Source: Capra hircus (Eukaryota; Chordata; Mammalia; Artiodactyla; Bovidae). Taken from it: a stretch of DNA of 64,000 nucleotides. Each line of letters starts with the position of its first letter. Positions within the stretch are counted from its first letter, which is position 1. A program made the translations under genes and the position numbers. The stretch is from contig NC_030811.1 of assembly GCF_001704415.2 (NCBI RefSeq), positions 4,064,501 through 4,128,500 of the forward strand, written 5' to 3'. This document shows, in pieces, positions 10,521 to 22,520 of this stretch. The notes under the pieces were generated by a model, which did no database searches, was not told the DNA's origin, and saw only the letters and a list, made by a program, of their open reading frames with translations.

Positions 10521-11850
10521 CATCACTACATTCCTATTTTCCGTTACCATTGTGCCAGGGTGTAGGGCTTCAGAAACGATGGGGGTGTGGGGAATGCTCG
10601 TCCATGGCATCAAGTAACTTGCAGGTGCCAGACATCAGCTATAATATCCAGAAGTGGAAATCACTCACTTAGGGACAGTAATTACTAGTAGAAAGTCTTA
10701 CTTAAAATCTGTGCTATTTTTCTAAATTACATGTTGATACTTTCTAGAGACAGACTTCCCATTAGTGCAGCGATTAATCATAATTGAAACGATACGCCAA
10801 GCAATTGCCTGGAGCTCTCCAGGTATAATGAAGCGCACGTCTGCCGGATGGAAGTTACAGGGGGATGGACCTGGCCCGCCACCCCAGCCTCTCCAGGCGG
10901 AGTTTCTCTCTCAGCATTTTCACAGGCGTATTTGTCTCCAGATTCAGAGTCAGTAGGGCTTATAGATGTCCGAGCTTGGGAACTTGGAAATTCATTCCAG
11001 TGCCTGCTTGACTATTCCCCACTCATGTCCCTGCTCTCCTGTTCATACCTGATGATAACTTCCACCATCAATTATAAGGTGCTCATCATGACATTTGCCA
11101 TCCTTTGAGACAAAAAAATTTGCCAGAGGACATAGATTTCTTCATTTATCTTTCTTGTCTTTTCATAACAGAGCATCAAGCTCAAAAGCACCTCTCCAGC
11201 TTTAGTGACTTGACTTAAATGATATTGGAGTCCGTGTTTTAAGCCAAATTGCCCGCTGGAGTTTCTAAAGAGAAATCTCATAACTATGGAATCTGTGGGG
11301 TTTTGGTTCCTGGGTACCGCTTCATCATCTTTCAGGAAGATTTTGAACAACTAGAAAAAATTAAAATCCTGTAGAAGTCATTGTGCAAGAATATGCCCGA
11401 ATTCCCTGCGATTGTGTGTTTAAAGGAAGAGGATAGTCCTTGTTAGCTAGGGTGGAGTGGTTGCCTAGGGCAGTTGGGAATCTGTCCAGAGCTTTATGGG
11501 AATTTCTTGCTTTTGCAATTTTTTACCTAAGCTTGGAAGATAGCATAAAGGAATCAGCCTGTTGAACAAAGCAGGCAGTTGCCAGCTTATATCAGATTTA
11601 CACCATTTCTTGAGACTGAGTTGCATTTGGACCTGAATGCAATAAGCTCCCATAATCCTTCCTCGAACTAAGAACTCTCTACAGGGGCTGTTGTGAACAC
11701 CTGGGCTCAAGACACCCACCAGGTCAGCTGGACAGAGGCTCAGCCTCAGTCACACACCTGCTTTCAGGCAGAATGGAGGACCCAAGGGGGACCCATTTCC
11801 CCCCCCTCAAAAATGTGGAAGTGAAGAGACGCCTGCTTGGGTGGGAAACC
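10521..11850. other. Unique sequence
   Basis: About 1.3 kb without recognised repeats. A 92-codon minus frame at 11072-11350 has no recognisable domain. Confidence 0.45.
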
Positions 11851-12058
11851 CAAAGTGTTCTTTGCTCAGCCGTGTCCGACTCTTTGCGACCCTATGGACT
11901 GTAGCCCACCAGGCTCCTCTGTCCATGGGGTTCTCTAGGTGAGAATACTGGAGTGGGCAGCCATTCCCTTCTCCAGGGGACCCTCCTGACTCAGGGATCG
12001 AACCCCGGCCCCCTGCACTGCAGGCAGATTCTTTGCCGTCTGAGCCACCAGGGAAGCA
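11851..12058 (-). repeat. Bov-tA SINE
   Basis: Reverse Bov-tA from 'ttgctcagccgtgtccgac' to the head end 'gagccaccagggaagc'. Essentially full length. Confidence 0.92.
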
Positions 12059-12231
12059 TGCATGGGAGGTTCAGAGCAAGGAAGAGGAGCTGCCTGCAGC
12101 GGTGTGAGGGCCACTTGCCAACCAGGAGAGCAGCGCTCATCTCTGTGGTGTGACTCACCCAAGACCCAGCTCCCCCGTCTTCACCCCGGGCTCGGGTAGG
12201 CGTGAGCGTGTCTGTCTGGAGTCGTGCTTGT

Positions 12232-12445
12232 GTGTTTGTGCTCAGTCGTGTCTGACTCTTTTGTGACCCCATGGACGGTAGCCCCCCACGCTCCACTGCT
12301 GATGGGATGTCCCAGGCAAGAATACTCAAGCAGCTTGCCCTTTCTTCCTCCAGGGGGTCTTCCTGACCCAGGGGTGGAACCCGCGTCCCCTGCCTCTCCT
12401 GCATCGGCAGGCGGATTCTTGACCACTGAGCCACCTGGCAAGGCT
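12232..12445 (-). repeat. Bov-tA SINE
   Basis: Reverse Bov-tA from 'gtgctcagtcgtgtctgac' to the head 'gaccactgagccacctggc'. The body is more diverged than its neighbour ('agcccccacgctccactgc'). Confidence 0.88.
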
Positions 12446-13199
12446 GTTAGTCTGCAGTTACTGACCACAGTATTTGCAGGTTCTGAAACACGTGGGTTAT
12501 CTCAGAGTTTTAGGAAGTTTATTTAACCAGGGAGAGAATATTGTAGAAACTCACTCCACAAAGGGATCACATACTTTGAAATAAAAACGTCAGTGGTCTC
12601 TGCCTGGACCCACAGTCGTTGCTCATAGGCTCCGATTTCTAGAGAACAGGCAACAAGGTGAGCCTGGTCTTACTTCTGTTGGCTGAGTCTCCCCCATGAC
12701 GCCCCCGCCCCCGGCCCCTCTGGGTCCTCTCTGATGGGAGCTCTTCTCCTCTGCGTCACTCTGATGCCCCTGCCACCTCCCACCCATCCCTCCTCTTGTG
12801 AGAGACTGCTTTTGCTTCCCTGTCAGCTCACCTAGACTCCCTCTCATCACTGTTGGGAAGTGGTTCTGGAAGCCGGCGTCTGCTCTTCTTCATGTGATAC
12901 TGAGGTCAAAGTCTCATCAGTCTAGTTTCTGTATCTTTGTTTCTGTTTTGGTGTGAGTGGAGGTAGGAATGAGTTAAAAAAATTTTTTTTCTCCCCTTGA
13001 GACTCCTGTGAGAGGAAAAAAGAGAGTACATCAACATCAACCAGAGCAAATATAGTTTTGCTACACGTGGTCCTACTCCAGGTGGAAATACGGTGCAGAG
13101 GTCTGCTTCTTTGGAAGTAGGGTCATCTTTTCATACATCAGAGGTAACATGTTGAGAGCATAAATCTCATGTTAGGACTCCTACCAGAAAGCACAGAGG
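12446..13199. other. Unique sequence
   Basis: No gene or clear repeat. There is a GC-rich pyrimidine-biased patch at 12680-12840. Confidence 0.45.
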
Positions 13200-13375
13200 C
13201 ACACAAGAACACGAGGAAATTTTGGAAGATAATAGAGATATTTAGTACCTTGATTATCGTGATCATACCACAGATATAGGCATATGTCCAGAGTCATCAA
13301 GTTGTGTACATTAAATGTGTGCCATTTTTGTGTATTGATTACACCTCAGTAAAGTTTGGAAAAGAAATGGTCATC
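13200..13375 (+). mobile_element. Old L1-type 3' end
   Basis: Sequence near 13219-13360 ('aaattttggaagataata', 'catcaagttgtgtacattaa', 'gattacacctcagtaaag') resembles the terminal region of old mammalian L1 copies, ending in an A-rich tract. Confidence 0.5.
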
Positions 13376-13762
13376 CTCCTGGGGCAAATGAGAACAGAAA
13401 CCATACAGAGTGAGCAATGAGAGAGCAGGGCACAGACTCTCCTCGTTCACCCCGACGTAACAGCAAGGTGACAGCAAGAGTCACTGCTCAGGAGCAGAAC
13501 TCGATTTGGAAGAACAGCCAAGGTGCAGGGCTGCAGCGGAAGTTACCCAGCACATCAGGTCTCCAGCTCAGATGCAGGGCAAGCCTGGGGCACCCTGATG
13601 CGTGGGGAGGGCGGGGCTACGGGCGAGTGAGGCAGCGGGAAAGCCCACCTTCAGGGTCTCTGGCTGAGGACCCTGTCTTCTGGGATGCCCCCCATCGGCA
13701 AGCAGGGCAGGGAAGCTGAGACAGGCCCCTTTGTGGAGACCTGGGGGTCCCATGGCTCGCTC

Positions 13763-13860
13763 CTATGTTTCAAAGTTTTGCTCAAATATTTCCTTCTTAA
13801 GGAGGCCTTCCCTGCCCTCTAGTTCCCATTGCACTCTCCCCTCGTGACATCCCTCACCTG
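13763..13860 (+). mobile_element. L2 LINE fragment
   Basis: The L2 3' region reads 'gctcaaatatttccttctta', 'aggaggccttccctgccctc' followed by the 'attgcactc' block. The frame on the other strand (13763-13960) is a by-product. Confidence 0.5.
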
Positions 13861-13995
13861 TACCAACTAGACTTCCCAGTGTGGCACCTCTGTCCCTAAA
13901 GAGATGTGTACAAGACACGTGTTCCCTCAGCTCACCAGGCACGTCCCCTGTGAGCCCCACGCAATGGGGACTTTGTGGCCTCGTCCAGGAGAACA

Positions 13996-14203
13996 GAGGT
14001 CAGCAAAACACAGCCCGTGGGCTCAGCACAGCCCCACACCTCTTCTGTGGATCAGCTTTGGGGCACACAGTCACCCGTGTGCTTACATGTTATCTGTGCT
14101 CACTTCTGTGCTGCACACAGCTGCTACAGAGACCGTCCAAGGAACCGCAAAGCCTAAAATATTTAATACTGTCCCTTTAGGGGAAAAGTTTGCTGACCTT
14201 GGG
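13996..14203. mobile_element. hAT-type DNA transposon relic
   Basis: Starts 'gaggtcagcaaaacacagcc' and ends 'gggaaaagtttgctgacctt'. The mutually inverted ends 'ggtcagcaaa' / 'tttgctgacc' and the internal 'aaagcctaaaatatttaata' fit a MER-type hAT-Charlie element. Subfamily unassigned. Confidence 0.6.
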
Positions 14204-14207
14204 ATAG

Positions 14208-14417
14208 AAAGTGTTAGTTGCTCAGTCATGTCTGACTCTTTGTGACCCCATGAACTGTGTAGCCTGCCAGGCTCCTCTGTCCATGCATTTCTCCAGGCAA
14301 GAATACTGGAGTGCGTAGCCAGTCCCTTCTCCAGGAAATCTTCCTGACCTAGGGATTGAACCCAGGTCTCCCAAATTGCAGGCAGATTCTTTACCATCTG
14401 AACCACCAGGGAAGCCT
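14208..14417 (-). repeat. Bov-tA SINE
   Basis: Reverse Bov-tA from 'gtgttagttgctcagtcatg' to the head 'gaaccaccagggaagcc'. It lies immediately beside the hAT relic; an L2-like tail ('gtatgtgctcaataaa') follows. Confidence 0.92.
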
Positions 14418-14521
14418 TGGAATAGGAAGCACCTGGCAGATAGTATGTGCTCAATAAAAAGTCACTCGTCTCTTCAACAGTGTGTCTTTCACAAAACTGG
14501 CGCTCAAAATGTTAATTTTTG

Positions 14522-14998
14522 CAGTTCAGTTCAGTTGCTCAGTCGTATCTGACTCTTTGTGACCCCATGGACTGCAGCACACCAGGCTTCCCTGTCCATC
14601 ATCAACTCCCAGAGCTTGCTCAAACTCATGTTCATTGAGTCAGTGGAGCCATCCAACCATCTCATCCTCTGTCATCCCCTTCTCCTCCTGCCTTCAATCT
14701 TTCCCAGGATCAGGGTCTTTTCCAATGAGTCAGTTTTTCACATCAGGTGGCCAAATTATTGCAGTTTCAACTTCAGCATCAGTCCTTCCAATGAATATTC
14801 AGGACTGATTTCCTTTAGGATTGACTGGTATAACCTCCTTGCAGTCCAAGGGATTCTCAAGAGTCTTCCTCAACACCACAGTTCAAAAGTATCTGTTCTT
14901 CAGTGCTCAGCTTTCTTTATAGCCCAACTCTCACATCCATACATGCTGGAAAAACCATAGCTTTGACTAGATGGACCTTTGTTTGCAGAGTTTTGTTT
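14522..14998 (-). mobile_element. BovB 3' fragment
   Basis: About 475 bp of reverse BovB: 3' tail 'cagttcagttcagttgctc', then the antisense of the C-terminal ORF up to 'gactagatggacctttg'. The 133-codon plus frame at 14559-14960 is antisense to BovB and is not a gene. Confidence 0.92.
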
Positions 14999-15249
14999 TT
15001 TGGGGGGTGATTAATAGTGAGTGTGGCCAGATCAGAGCATCAAATCCCTGGTAATTTATAGAGTGAAACATTCTTCCATATAGACTGTGAGAGATTTGCT
15101 AAGATTGTGAGTAGAAAAGAGTACTGGTTTTCTTAACACTTTCTTGCAGAGGAAAGGGGAGTGATTGGGAAGAGGGAGGTTTCATTACCCCCTTTTGTTG
15201 CCCTTGTAATTTTTGTGTTTGTTTTCAAGCTTCAATTAATAACAGTCAA

Positions 15250-15856
15250 AAGCTAGGATGCAGAAGCAACCTAGTAGTCCATCATCAGATGAATGGATAA
15301 AGAAGCTGTGGTCCATATATACATTGGAATATTACTCAGCCATAAAAAGGAATGCATTTGGGTCAGTGCTAATGAGGTGGATGAACCTAGAGGCATTTAT
15401 TATAAAGAGTGAAGTCAGAAAGAGAAAAACAAATATCGTATTTTAATGCATACATAAGGAATCTAGAAGGATGGTCCTGATGGACATGTGTGCAGGCAGC
15501 AATGGAGACGCAGATATGGATAACAGACGTGTGGACATGGGGGCGGGGCAAGTGGGGAGAGGGCGGGGCGAATGGGGAGAGGGTGGGGAGAATGGAGAGG
15601 GGAGCGTGGAAACATACACATCACCATATGTGAAACAGACAGTCAGTGGGAATCTGCTGTGTGACTCGGGGAGCTCAAATTGGGGCTCTGTAACAACCTA
15701 GAGGTGTGGGATGGGGTGGGAGAGGGGAGGGAGACTCCGCAGGGAGGGGGCACATTTGTACCTGTGGCTGACTCATGTTGATGTATGGCAGGAACCAGCA
15801 TCGTGTGGTAAAGCAATTACCCTTCCTAAAAATAAATGCATTTAAATAAAAGAAAA
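15250..15856 (+). mobile_element. L1 3' end with A-rich tail
   Basis: Forward ruminant L1: end of ORF2 ('gaatggataaagaagctgtgg', 'aatattactcagccataaaa') followed by the G-rich 3' UTR (15540-15740) and an A-rich end ('aaataaaagaaaataa'). The short frame at 15258-15446 is the last part of L1 ORF2. 5'-truncated. Confidence 0.85.
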
Positions 15857-16694
15857 TAATTTTCCCGTTTAGGAAACGGGGTTCTTGTAGTGCTCTGTGA
15901 AAGATAAATCTCCATGCATGGGAGGTCAGGCTTCTGGCCCCCCATAAGGGGTGGGGTCTGGATGACCTTTGATGGCAATTTAGAAGGAGTTGTGTCTGGA
16001 ATTTGCTCATCATCATTACCCTGAGATCGATTTTTACATTGTGCATTAATGTATTCATGAAGGAACATCTGCTTTTTTCTGCCAAGAGCAAAATTGTGAA
16101 GTTGGAGAACTTTATCAACAGACTACCTGGCTTTTCCTCTCTTCCTGGGCTTTAAAGGTAGGATTCTGAGCCTTTGTTGAGACATGGACCCTTTGGCCAT
16201 CTCGTGACGTCTATAGACCCTTCTCAGGATGAACTGTAAAGTAGAAGAAGAAAAGAAAGCCACGGGATTACAAAGAAAATGAATGCTCTGTTGAAAATGC
16301 AGTTATCAAAACTTAAAGAAATTTTGATACAGGAACATGATTTTCAAATTAAAAAGTTGCAGGTAAGAATTCCTTGCTAAGAGTATAGTAATACGTTGAG
16401 GTATTTGCCACAACCATAATATGATGTTAAAACATCACTGATTTCTGCTGGTAATGAAGTCAGAGGTTTGGCTGGTGCAGCTTCAGATGTTGCCTACCTT
16501 CATAACAAGGAGACACTAAATGTCTGCTAGTGAAGGAGATAAATAGGTGATTTCACCTCCATATTCTTTCATGTGCCCCCCTTTCTACCCCAGTGATATT
16601 TTCTGGGGACTCTTCAGTCTTGGAAAGTACCCTTCAGTTTAACCTTGGGGTGAATTTAAGCTCATGCATTGTATCACCCAAAGAGAAGTACCTT
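15857..16694. other. Unique sequence
   Basis: No repeat or gene recognised. A 147-codon minus frame extends out of the L1 3' UTR and is chance. Confidence 0.45.
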
Positions 16695-17247
16695 TTAGTC
16701 ATTTATTTGCGAATCAGCTCTATGTATGCACATGCCCCCTCCCATTGAGCTTCCCTCCCACCCCTCTGGTTCATCACACCAAACTGAGCTCTCTGTGCTG
16801 TCCGGCAGGTGCCCACTGGCTGCCTGGTGTTCAATGGTGGCATACACAGAAATGCTACCCTCTCAGTTCAGCCCATCCTCTGCTTCCCCCCTGTGTCAGC
16901 GAGTCTGCACTCTATGTCTTCATCTCTCTTCCTGACCTGACCTTAGCACATACACACACCTGTGGCCGTCCGTGTGTGCAGGTGTGTGTATGTGCTAAGT
17001 TGCTTCAGTCACGCCCGATGCTCTGTGGCCCATTAGGCCCATCCATGTCACTACAAGTGACTCAGTTTTGTCCTTCAGTGGCTGAGCAGTATTCCATCGT
17101 GTATGTGGACCATATCCTCTTTATCCATTCATCTGCTGATGGACGTTTAGGGTGCTTCCATGTCTTGGCTATTATAAATAGTGCTGCAGTGAACGCTGGG
17201 GTAGAAGTGTCTTTTTGAATTATGGTTTTCTCAGAGTATTTTCCCGG
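16695..17247 (-). mobile_element. L1 3' region, reverse, split by a SINE
   Basis: Reverse L1 3' sequence ('gtatgcacatgccccctcc', 'agctctctgtgctgtccgg', 'ctgtgtcagcgagtctgcac'), then the antisense of the ORF2 end ('gagcagtattccatcgtgta', 'tatccattcatctgctgatg'). A Bov-tA fragment divides it at 16990-17047. Confidence 0.7.
16990..17047 (-). repeat. Bov-tA tail fragment
   Basis: Short reverse fragment 'tgtgctaagttgcttcagtc' ... 'ctctgtggcccattaggccc', nested in the L1. Confidence 0.7.
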
Positions 17248-18310
17248 GAGAGCTACCTTTTAAGCTGCATCTCTCAATCACGAAAGAAGACTTAATTTCT
17301 TTTCAATGGCATCTCCATGGCAGCCCCTGAGGTCCTGGTGCCGGTGCCCTGGGGACTCTGTTTGTGTCTGCAATTCGCCTGCGCTTGAATGAGTCAGTTT
17401 GCCCATAGCTGGCGCACAGGCTGAAAGCCGGTGAGATGGACACAGAACTGTGCAGTTTGCAATGAACCTGCCAGGCAGTGTGGGTGAGGGTTGGCCTCTG
17501 CAAAATCCTGTCGCGTTATGGGAATTCATCTTCTGCTTTGCCTCACTGTCTTCTTTTAGAGACACTTATTCCTAAGAAGTTGTTCTAATGGAGTATTGGA
17601 TTATTAGTGTTGATAAAATAATAATGATCTTTTGTGGCTACCGAGCATCCCTGTCCCCTGACTTTGTTTGCACAGGAAAATTAAAGGAACAAATTGCCAT
17701 TGAGTGCTTTTCCACCTCTGCAGGAAAAATCAGCAGGAGAGCGAGCACAAGCTCAGAATTATCAATGAGCAGATGCTAACAGGTTATGAAACAATGCAAA
17801 TCACAGGACCCTGGGATAAATGAGCTACAGTTGCTGCTCTGTCAATGTTAGACACCGTTCATGGAACTCAGCAAGGGATGTTAAGGAAAATAGAATGAAA
17901 TGTCAGTAACATTCTTCTCTCCAGACTGAGCCATTTCTAGGAAAGCAGGATTACTAATAAATGTATAAATCTTGTCTTTCACTTGCCCAGTGGTCCTGGT
18001 CCTCCCTTTTCTTCGCTGCCAGCAGATAGTCACCTTTCTTTCCTCCCAAGAAACAAGACTGTAGGCACGTAAGCCTGTGCAGGTCCGTGATTTCAAGAGG
18101 TAGGGCCAAGAGTAGCCCAACAGGTCATCAGCCCTTAAAGGGACCTCTGCATATGACACACTTATGGAACACAACATGGGTATCCTTCTACGTCTCATAT
18201 TTATGACTCTAATACAGTCTTGCAAAATAACAAAGTTAGAACACTGGGTCCCATGATTATCTGGTGAGAACAGGAGAAACCCTGGGAATTACTCTGTGCC
18301 AGAGCCTCCT
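17248..18310. other. Unique sequence
   Basis: No repeat recognised. A 114-codon minus frame at 17881-18225 has no known domain. Confidence 0.45.
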
Positions 18311-19096
18311 GATGAGGGTGAAAAAGCTGGCTTAAAACTCAGCATTCCAAAAACAGATCATGGCATCCAGTCCCATCACTTCATAGCAAATAGATGGGGA
18401 TAAAGTGGAAACAGTGACAGATTTTATTTCCTCAGGCTCCAAAACCACTGCTGATGGTGACTGCAACCATGAAATTAAAGGTCGCTTGCTTCTTGGAAGG
18501 AAAGCAATGACAAACCTAGCTCAGTTCAGTTCAGTCGCTCAGTCGTGTCTGACTCTTTGCAACCCCATGAATTGCAGTGTTGGAGAAGACAAACCTAGAC
18601 ACTATGTTAAAAAGCAGGGACACCACTTTGCCGACAAAGGTCCATATAGTCAAAGCGATGATTTTTCCAGTAGTCATATACGGATGTGAGAGTTGGACCA
18701 TAAAGAAGGCTGAGCACCAAAGAATTGATGCTTTCAAATACTGGTCCTGGAGAAGACTCTTGACAGTCCCTTGGACAGAAAGATCTAACCAGTCCATCCT
18801 AAAGGAAATCAAGCCTAAATATTCATTGGAAGGACTGATGCTGAAGCTGAAGCTCCAGTACTTTGGCCACCTGATGCAAAGAGTTGATCCATTGGAAAAG
18901 ACCCTAATGCTGGGCCAGATTGAAGGCAGGAGAAGAAGGGGATGACAGAGGATGAGATGGTTGGGTGGCATCACTGACTCAGTGGACCTGAGTTTGAGCA
19001 AGCTCTGGGAGTTGGTGATGGACAGGGAAGCCTGGTGTGCTGCAGTCCATGGGGTCGCAAAGAGTCTGACATGACTGAGCAACTGAACTGAACTGA
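18311..19096 (+). mobile_element. BovB 3' fragment (about 0.7 kb) with nested BovB tail
   Basis: Forward BovB from 'gggtgaaaaagctggcttaa' to the 3' tail 'gagcaactgaactgaactg'. It includes the C-terminal ORF region ('ggatgtgagagttggaccat', 'gaaggactgatgctgaagct'). The frame is broken by substitutions and by a 68-bp insertion at 18520-18587. Confidence 0.93.
18520..18587 (-). mobile_element. 68-bp BovB tail inserted into another BovB
   Basis: Minimal BovB 3' end in reverse, from 'ctcagttcagttcagtcgct' to 'gcagtgttggagaa'. A perfect 11-bp target-site duplication 'gacaaacctag' flanks it (18509-18519 and 18588-18598). Confidence 0.9.
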
Positions 19097-20289
19097 TTGA
19101 CCCGCAAGCCAGATCTACAGAAAGCACTCTATTGCTCTGTTGAGGACTGTATCAAAATATGTCTGAACAAGAGTTGAAAAGGATTAATTAAGAAAGTCTA
19201 AACTCCATCCCATCAAAGTATCGGAAAGGCAATGAGGAATATGGAAAAGAGATAGTATTTGGAGAGATCATGTAAGGGAGTGGAATTCTTTGTGAGTGTT
19301 GAAGGCCGGTCTTCAGGAACAGGAAGCCAAACTCTTGAGCAGGAGGAACAAGAAGGAATGGACACCTGGGCATGCCTCGGTGAGCATACAGAGCAAGGGA
19401 GACTGAAAGTCCACCGCTGAAAGACGGAAAGGACAGACTACCTACGGTGGGAAGGTGAGCAGGCAGGGAGCTGGTCTCTCAGCAGCCCAATCAGCAGATA
19501 GAGAAAGTTTCTCAACTGATAACTCTTTATGCAGTGAATTATTTTTCCAGAATGAGGACAAAATAAAATCACCTAGTACCAACCAAAAAAAAAAAAAAAA
19601 GTTTACAGAAACTAAGAAAGAAATCCAGAAAGCACAGGTCTGTCCAGGACAAGATAAGGAAATTTGCTCCAGGATGTAAATCAACAGAGAGCCTCTTTTA
19701 TCGAGAGCCTTGCTGGAAACACACGCTGGCTGCGGTACGTGGGGTCCTTAATGATGTGGCTGTTTTACATTCTGGGTGAAGCTCCTCATCAGGTTATGAA
19801 CAAGCTAAGAGCTCGCAGGCCAGGGCTGACGTGTGTGCCACACACTGCATGATGGTGTTCAAAGGATATACTCTGGGAGAAAAGAAAACCATCCAAGGAA
19901 AGGTTCAACATGTGAAAATGATGACAAGGAAAGGAAATGACAGCAACCAGATCAAAAAGGAGTAGTAAGTGTATTTTGCAAACAAATGGTCTTTGAAGTG
20001 AGGAACTTAACTAGTACAATAGGAATGGGCAGTCAGACGTAAAACATTATAATTGGCTTAATTTGTAAATACGTTGATTGCCTGTTAAAGTTTTTCAAAG
20101 CCAAAATGCACGTTAAAACTAGAACTTCCAAAGATATAGAAAGAATAACAGTCAAAGTAGCAGAGGAGAAAATAAAGACAAACAACGAAAACGGACCTCA
20201 ACTGCTCCCAGTGAAGGAAGGCAGGAGACAATGAGGAAAGGCAGAAAAAGTAAGACACACAGAAAAGAAAAACACTGGGAAGAAAGAAA
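19097..20289. other. Unique sequence with an A16 run
   Basis: No gene recognised. A poly-A run of about 16 lies at 19585-19600 without a recognisable retroelement in front of it. A-rich sequence at 19860-20289 may be old L1-derived but I cannot prove it. Confidence 0.4.
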
Positions 20290-20530
20290 TGAATTCAGAC
20301 ATTTCAGTGATCTCAATATGGATCCAACCTATCTAGCTAAAAGTCGTAAAATACAAGAATGCAGAAAATCTGTGAAGTCAAAATATGGAAAAAGGATAAA
20401 CAACATTAATTTATTTTTATTTAGGAAAAGCTAATAAAATAATAATATTTACAAGTGGCAAAATTCCATTAATATCAGAAAGACAGACTCTAGGGGAAAA
20501 ACATTTTAAAAATAAAGATATTAATTATAT
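20290..20530 (+). mobile_element. Probable old L1 ORF2 fragment
   Basis: A-rich sequence with the L1-like order 'agctaaaagtcgtaaaata', 'aaaatatggaaaaaggata' and 'ttaatatcagaaagacagac' resembles the L1 endonuclease region. No open frame remains. Confidence 0.4.
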
Positions 20531-20570
20531 GTTGATGGTTGGCTTGTCTGAGATTAAGCAGTTTTATTCT

Positions 20571-20845
20571 TTTTTTTTTTTAGATTTTTGGATTGGAGGA
20601 TAATTGCTCTACAATGTGCTGGTTTCTGCCATACAACAATAGGAATGAGTCATAATTATATATAGATATATAGATATAGATATGTCCCCTTGCTTGTAAA
20701 CCTCCCTCCCCCTCCCATCCCATCCCACCAGGTCTTCACAAGACAGCACCTGGACTCCCTAGGTTCAGCTCTCTGTGTTATATAGCAGCTTCCTACTAGT
20801 TATCTATTTTACAGATTAGGTAGAGTATATATGTCAATTGAGAAG
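20571..20845 (-). mobile_element. L1 3' end, reverse
   Basis: Begins with a T run (poly-A tail on the other strand), then 'ttggaggataattgctctac', 'cctccctccccctcccatcc', 'agctctctgtgttatatagc' and 'agttatctattttacag'. A short 5'-truncated copy. Confidence 0.75.
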
Positions 20846-20989
20846 GTAGATTAAGCTATTTTAAATGTGTATCCACCCAATTCTATAACTTCAAAATATA
20901 TAAAACATAAATATATACAGATATAAAACTTCAACAATTAATGACATAAATAAATGAGATACATTAGGAGTTTGGGATTAATATATACA

Positions 20990-21203
20990 CGGCGTGCTCA
21001 GTTACTCAGTCATGTCTGACTCTTTGTGACCCCAAAGACTTTAGCCCACCAGTCTCCTTCATGGAATTTTCCAGGCAAGAATACTGGAGTGGTTGTCATT
21101 TTCTTCTCCAGGGACTCTTTCTGACCCAGGGATTGAACCCGAGTCTCTTATATCTCCTGCACTGGCAAGAGGATTCTTTACCACTGAGTCACCCAGGAAG
21201 CCC
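20990..21203 (-). repeat. Bov-tA SINE
   Basis: Reverse Bov-tA from 'gtgctcagttactcagtcat' to the head 'gagtcacccaggaagccc', nested in the L1. Confidence 0.9.
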
Positions 21204-21213
21204 CCAAACACAC

Positions 21214-21465
21214 ACTGCGGCTGCTGCTAAGTCGCTTCAGTCGTGTCCGACTCTGCGCGACCCCACAGACTGGACTATGCAGCCCACCAGGCTCCCCCGT
21301 CCCTGGGATTCTCCAGGCAAGAACACTGGAGTGGGTTGCCATTTCCTTCTCCAATGCATGGAAGTGAAAAGTGAAAGTGAAGCCGCTCAGTCGTGTCCAA
21401 CTCTTAGCGACTCCATGGACTGCAGCGCACCAGGCTCCTCTGTCCATGAGATTTTCCAGGCTACC
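21214..21465 (-). repeat. Bov-A2 SINE (dimer)
   Basis: Two Bov-A units in reverse, joined by 'caatgcatggaagtgaaaag'. It starts with 'gctgctgctaagtcgc' and the second unit is cut short at 'gattttccaggctacc'. Confidence 0.9.
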
Positions 21466-21626
21466 GTATATAAAATAGATAACCAACAAGGGCCAATTGT
21501 ATAGCACAGGAAACTATACTCGATACCTTGTAATAACCTGTAATGGAAAAGAATCTGAATGACTTTGCTGTACAGTTGAAACTAGCAACATTGTATATCA
21601 ACTATACCTCAATTAAAAACACAGAG

Positions 21627-22304
21627 TTATTTTACAAATTAATGACAAACCTCTTCATAAGACCAGGGTAGCCTAATGACTGCTAATGAACCGAGGACAC
21701 CAGCCTCATGTGTTTGGGTGTCAGCCATGTATCCAGAGTCGTCTTGAAAGGACACATATGGAAGATGACAGAAACAGTGGAGAAAAATGAGGTAGCTTCT
21801 CTTTCTCCTTCAGATGAAAAAAGGATACAGAGTTTCAGGTGCAGAAAGGAAAGCTTATTCCTGTCACCCTAGGGCTTTGCTTCTGAGAGTGGTCGTCTCA
21901 TGCACATGCGTGGGAGACCCTGCAGGGAGACTTCAAGCCTTTAAACTTCCCAACCTGCACCGCTGTGCTCCTATCTGAATTTCTGGGTGCTATTCCAGAC
22001 CGAATTTCAGCAGCTACTGGGAATGGCTATGTGTCAAGGAATTACTAGCCATCAGCAGATTGGTATGAATGCGTGAACGTGTTGAGGGAGGCACCCCAGG
22101 GTATGCAGCCGTCAGGATGGAAGGACAGAACAGCAAGCATCTCGAGTAGAGTCAGTTCCTAAAGCAGGAGGCTACTCGTGGCTACTGGGGGTCTTTCATG
22201 TTTCATCAGTAATTTATGGAGGCATTTCTCCCTCTCTTAGATTCTGTCTTAATCAACTGCTTTGCCAACACTTGACTATTCAGTAGTATTTATTATCATC
22301 ATGT
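21627..22304. other. Unique sequence
   Basis: No repeat or gene recognised. Confidence 0.5.
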
Positions 22305-22520
22305 GGGGTTCCCATGTGGCCCCGTGGTAAAGAATCTGCCTGCCAATGCAGGAGACTCGGGTTCGATCCCTGGGTCAGGAAGATCCCCTGGAGAAGGAAA
22401 TGGCAACCCACTCCAGTATTCTTGCCTAGGAAATCTCATGGACAGAGGAGCCTAGCGGGCTGCAGTCCATGGGGTCACAAAGAGTCAGATACAGCTGAGT
22501 GACTAAAACAGCAAGAGCAT
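22305..22520 (+). repeat. Bov-tA SINE with well-preserved B box
   Basis: Full-length forward Bov-tA. The pol III B-box-like 'ggttcgatccc' lies at 22360-22370, the head reads 'gcctgccaatgcagg', and the end is 'gagtgactaaaacagcaag'. Among the best-preserved heads in the window, but nothing shows that it is transcribed. Confidence 0.93.

Larger units (their letters stand above)
20945..21626 (+). mobile_element. L1 3' end, forward, split by two SINEs
   Basis: L1 'ttaggagtttgggattaata' is cut at about 20990 and resumes at 21466 with 'tatataaaatagataaccaa' through 'actatacctcaattaaaaac'. The Bov-tA and Bov-A2 between are later insertions. Confidence 0.75.

Noticed and set aside
19455..19679. Lysine-rich frame around the A16 run
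   Set aside because: The frame is open only because it reads through poly-A. No upstream retroelement or protein similarity was found.
20571..21626. A fourth 5'-inverted L1
   Set aside because: Both the reverse (20571-20845) and forward (20945-21626) pieces contain the L1 3' end, so they overlap in element coordinates and are better read as two insertions.
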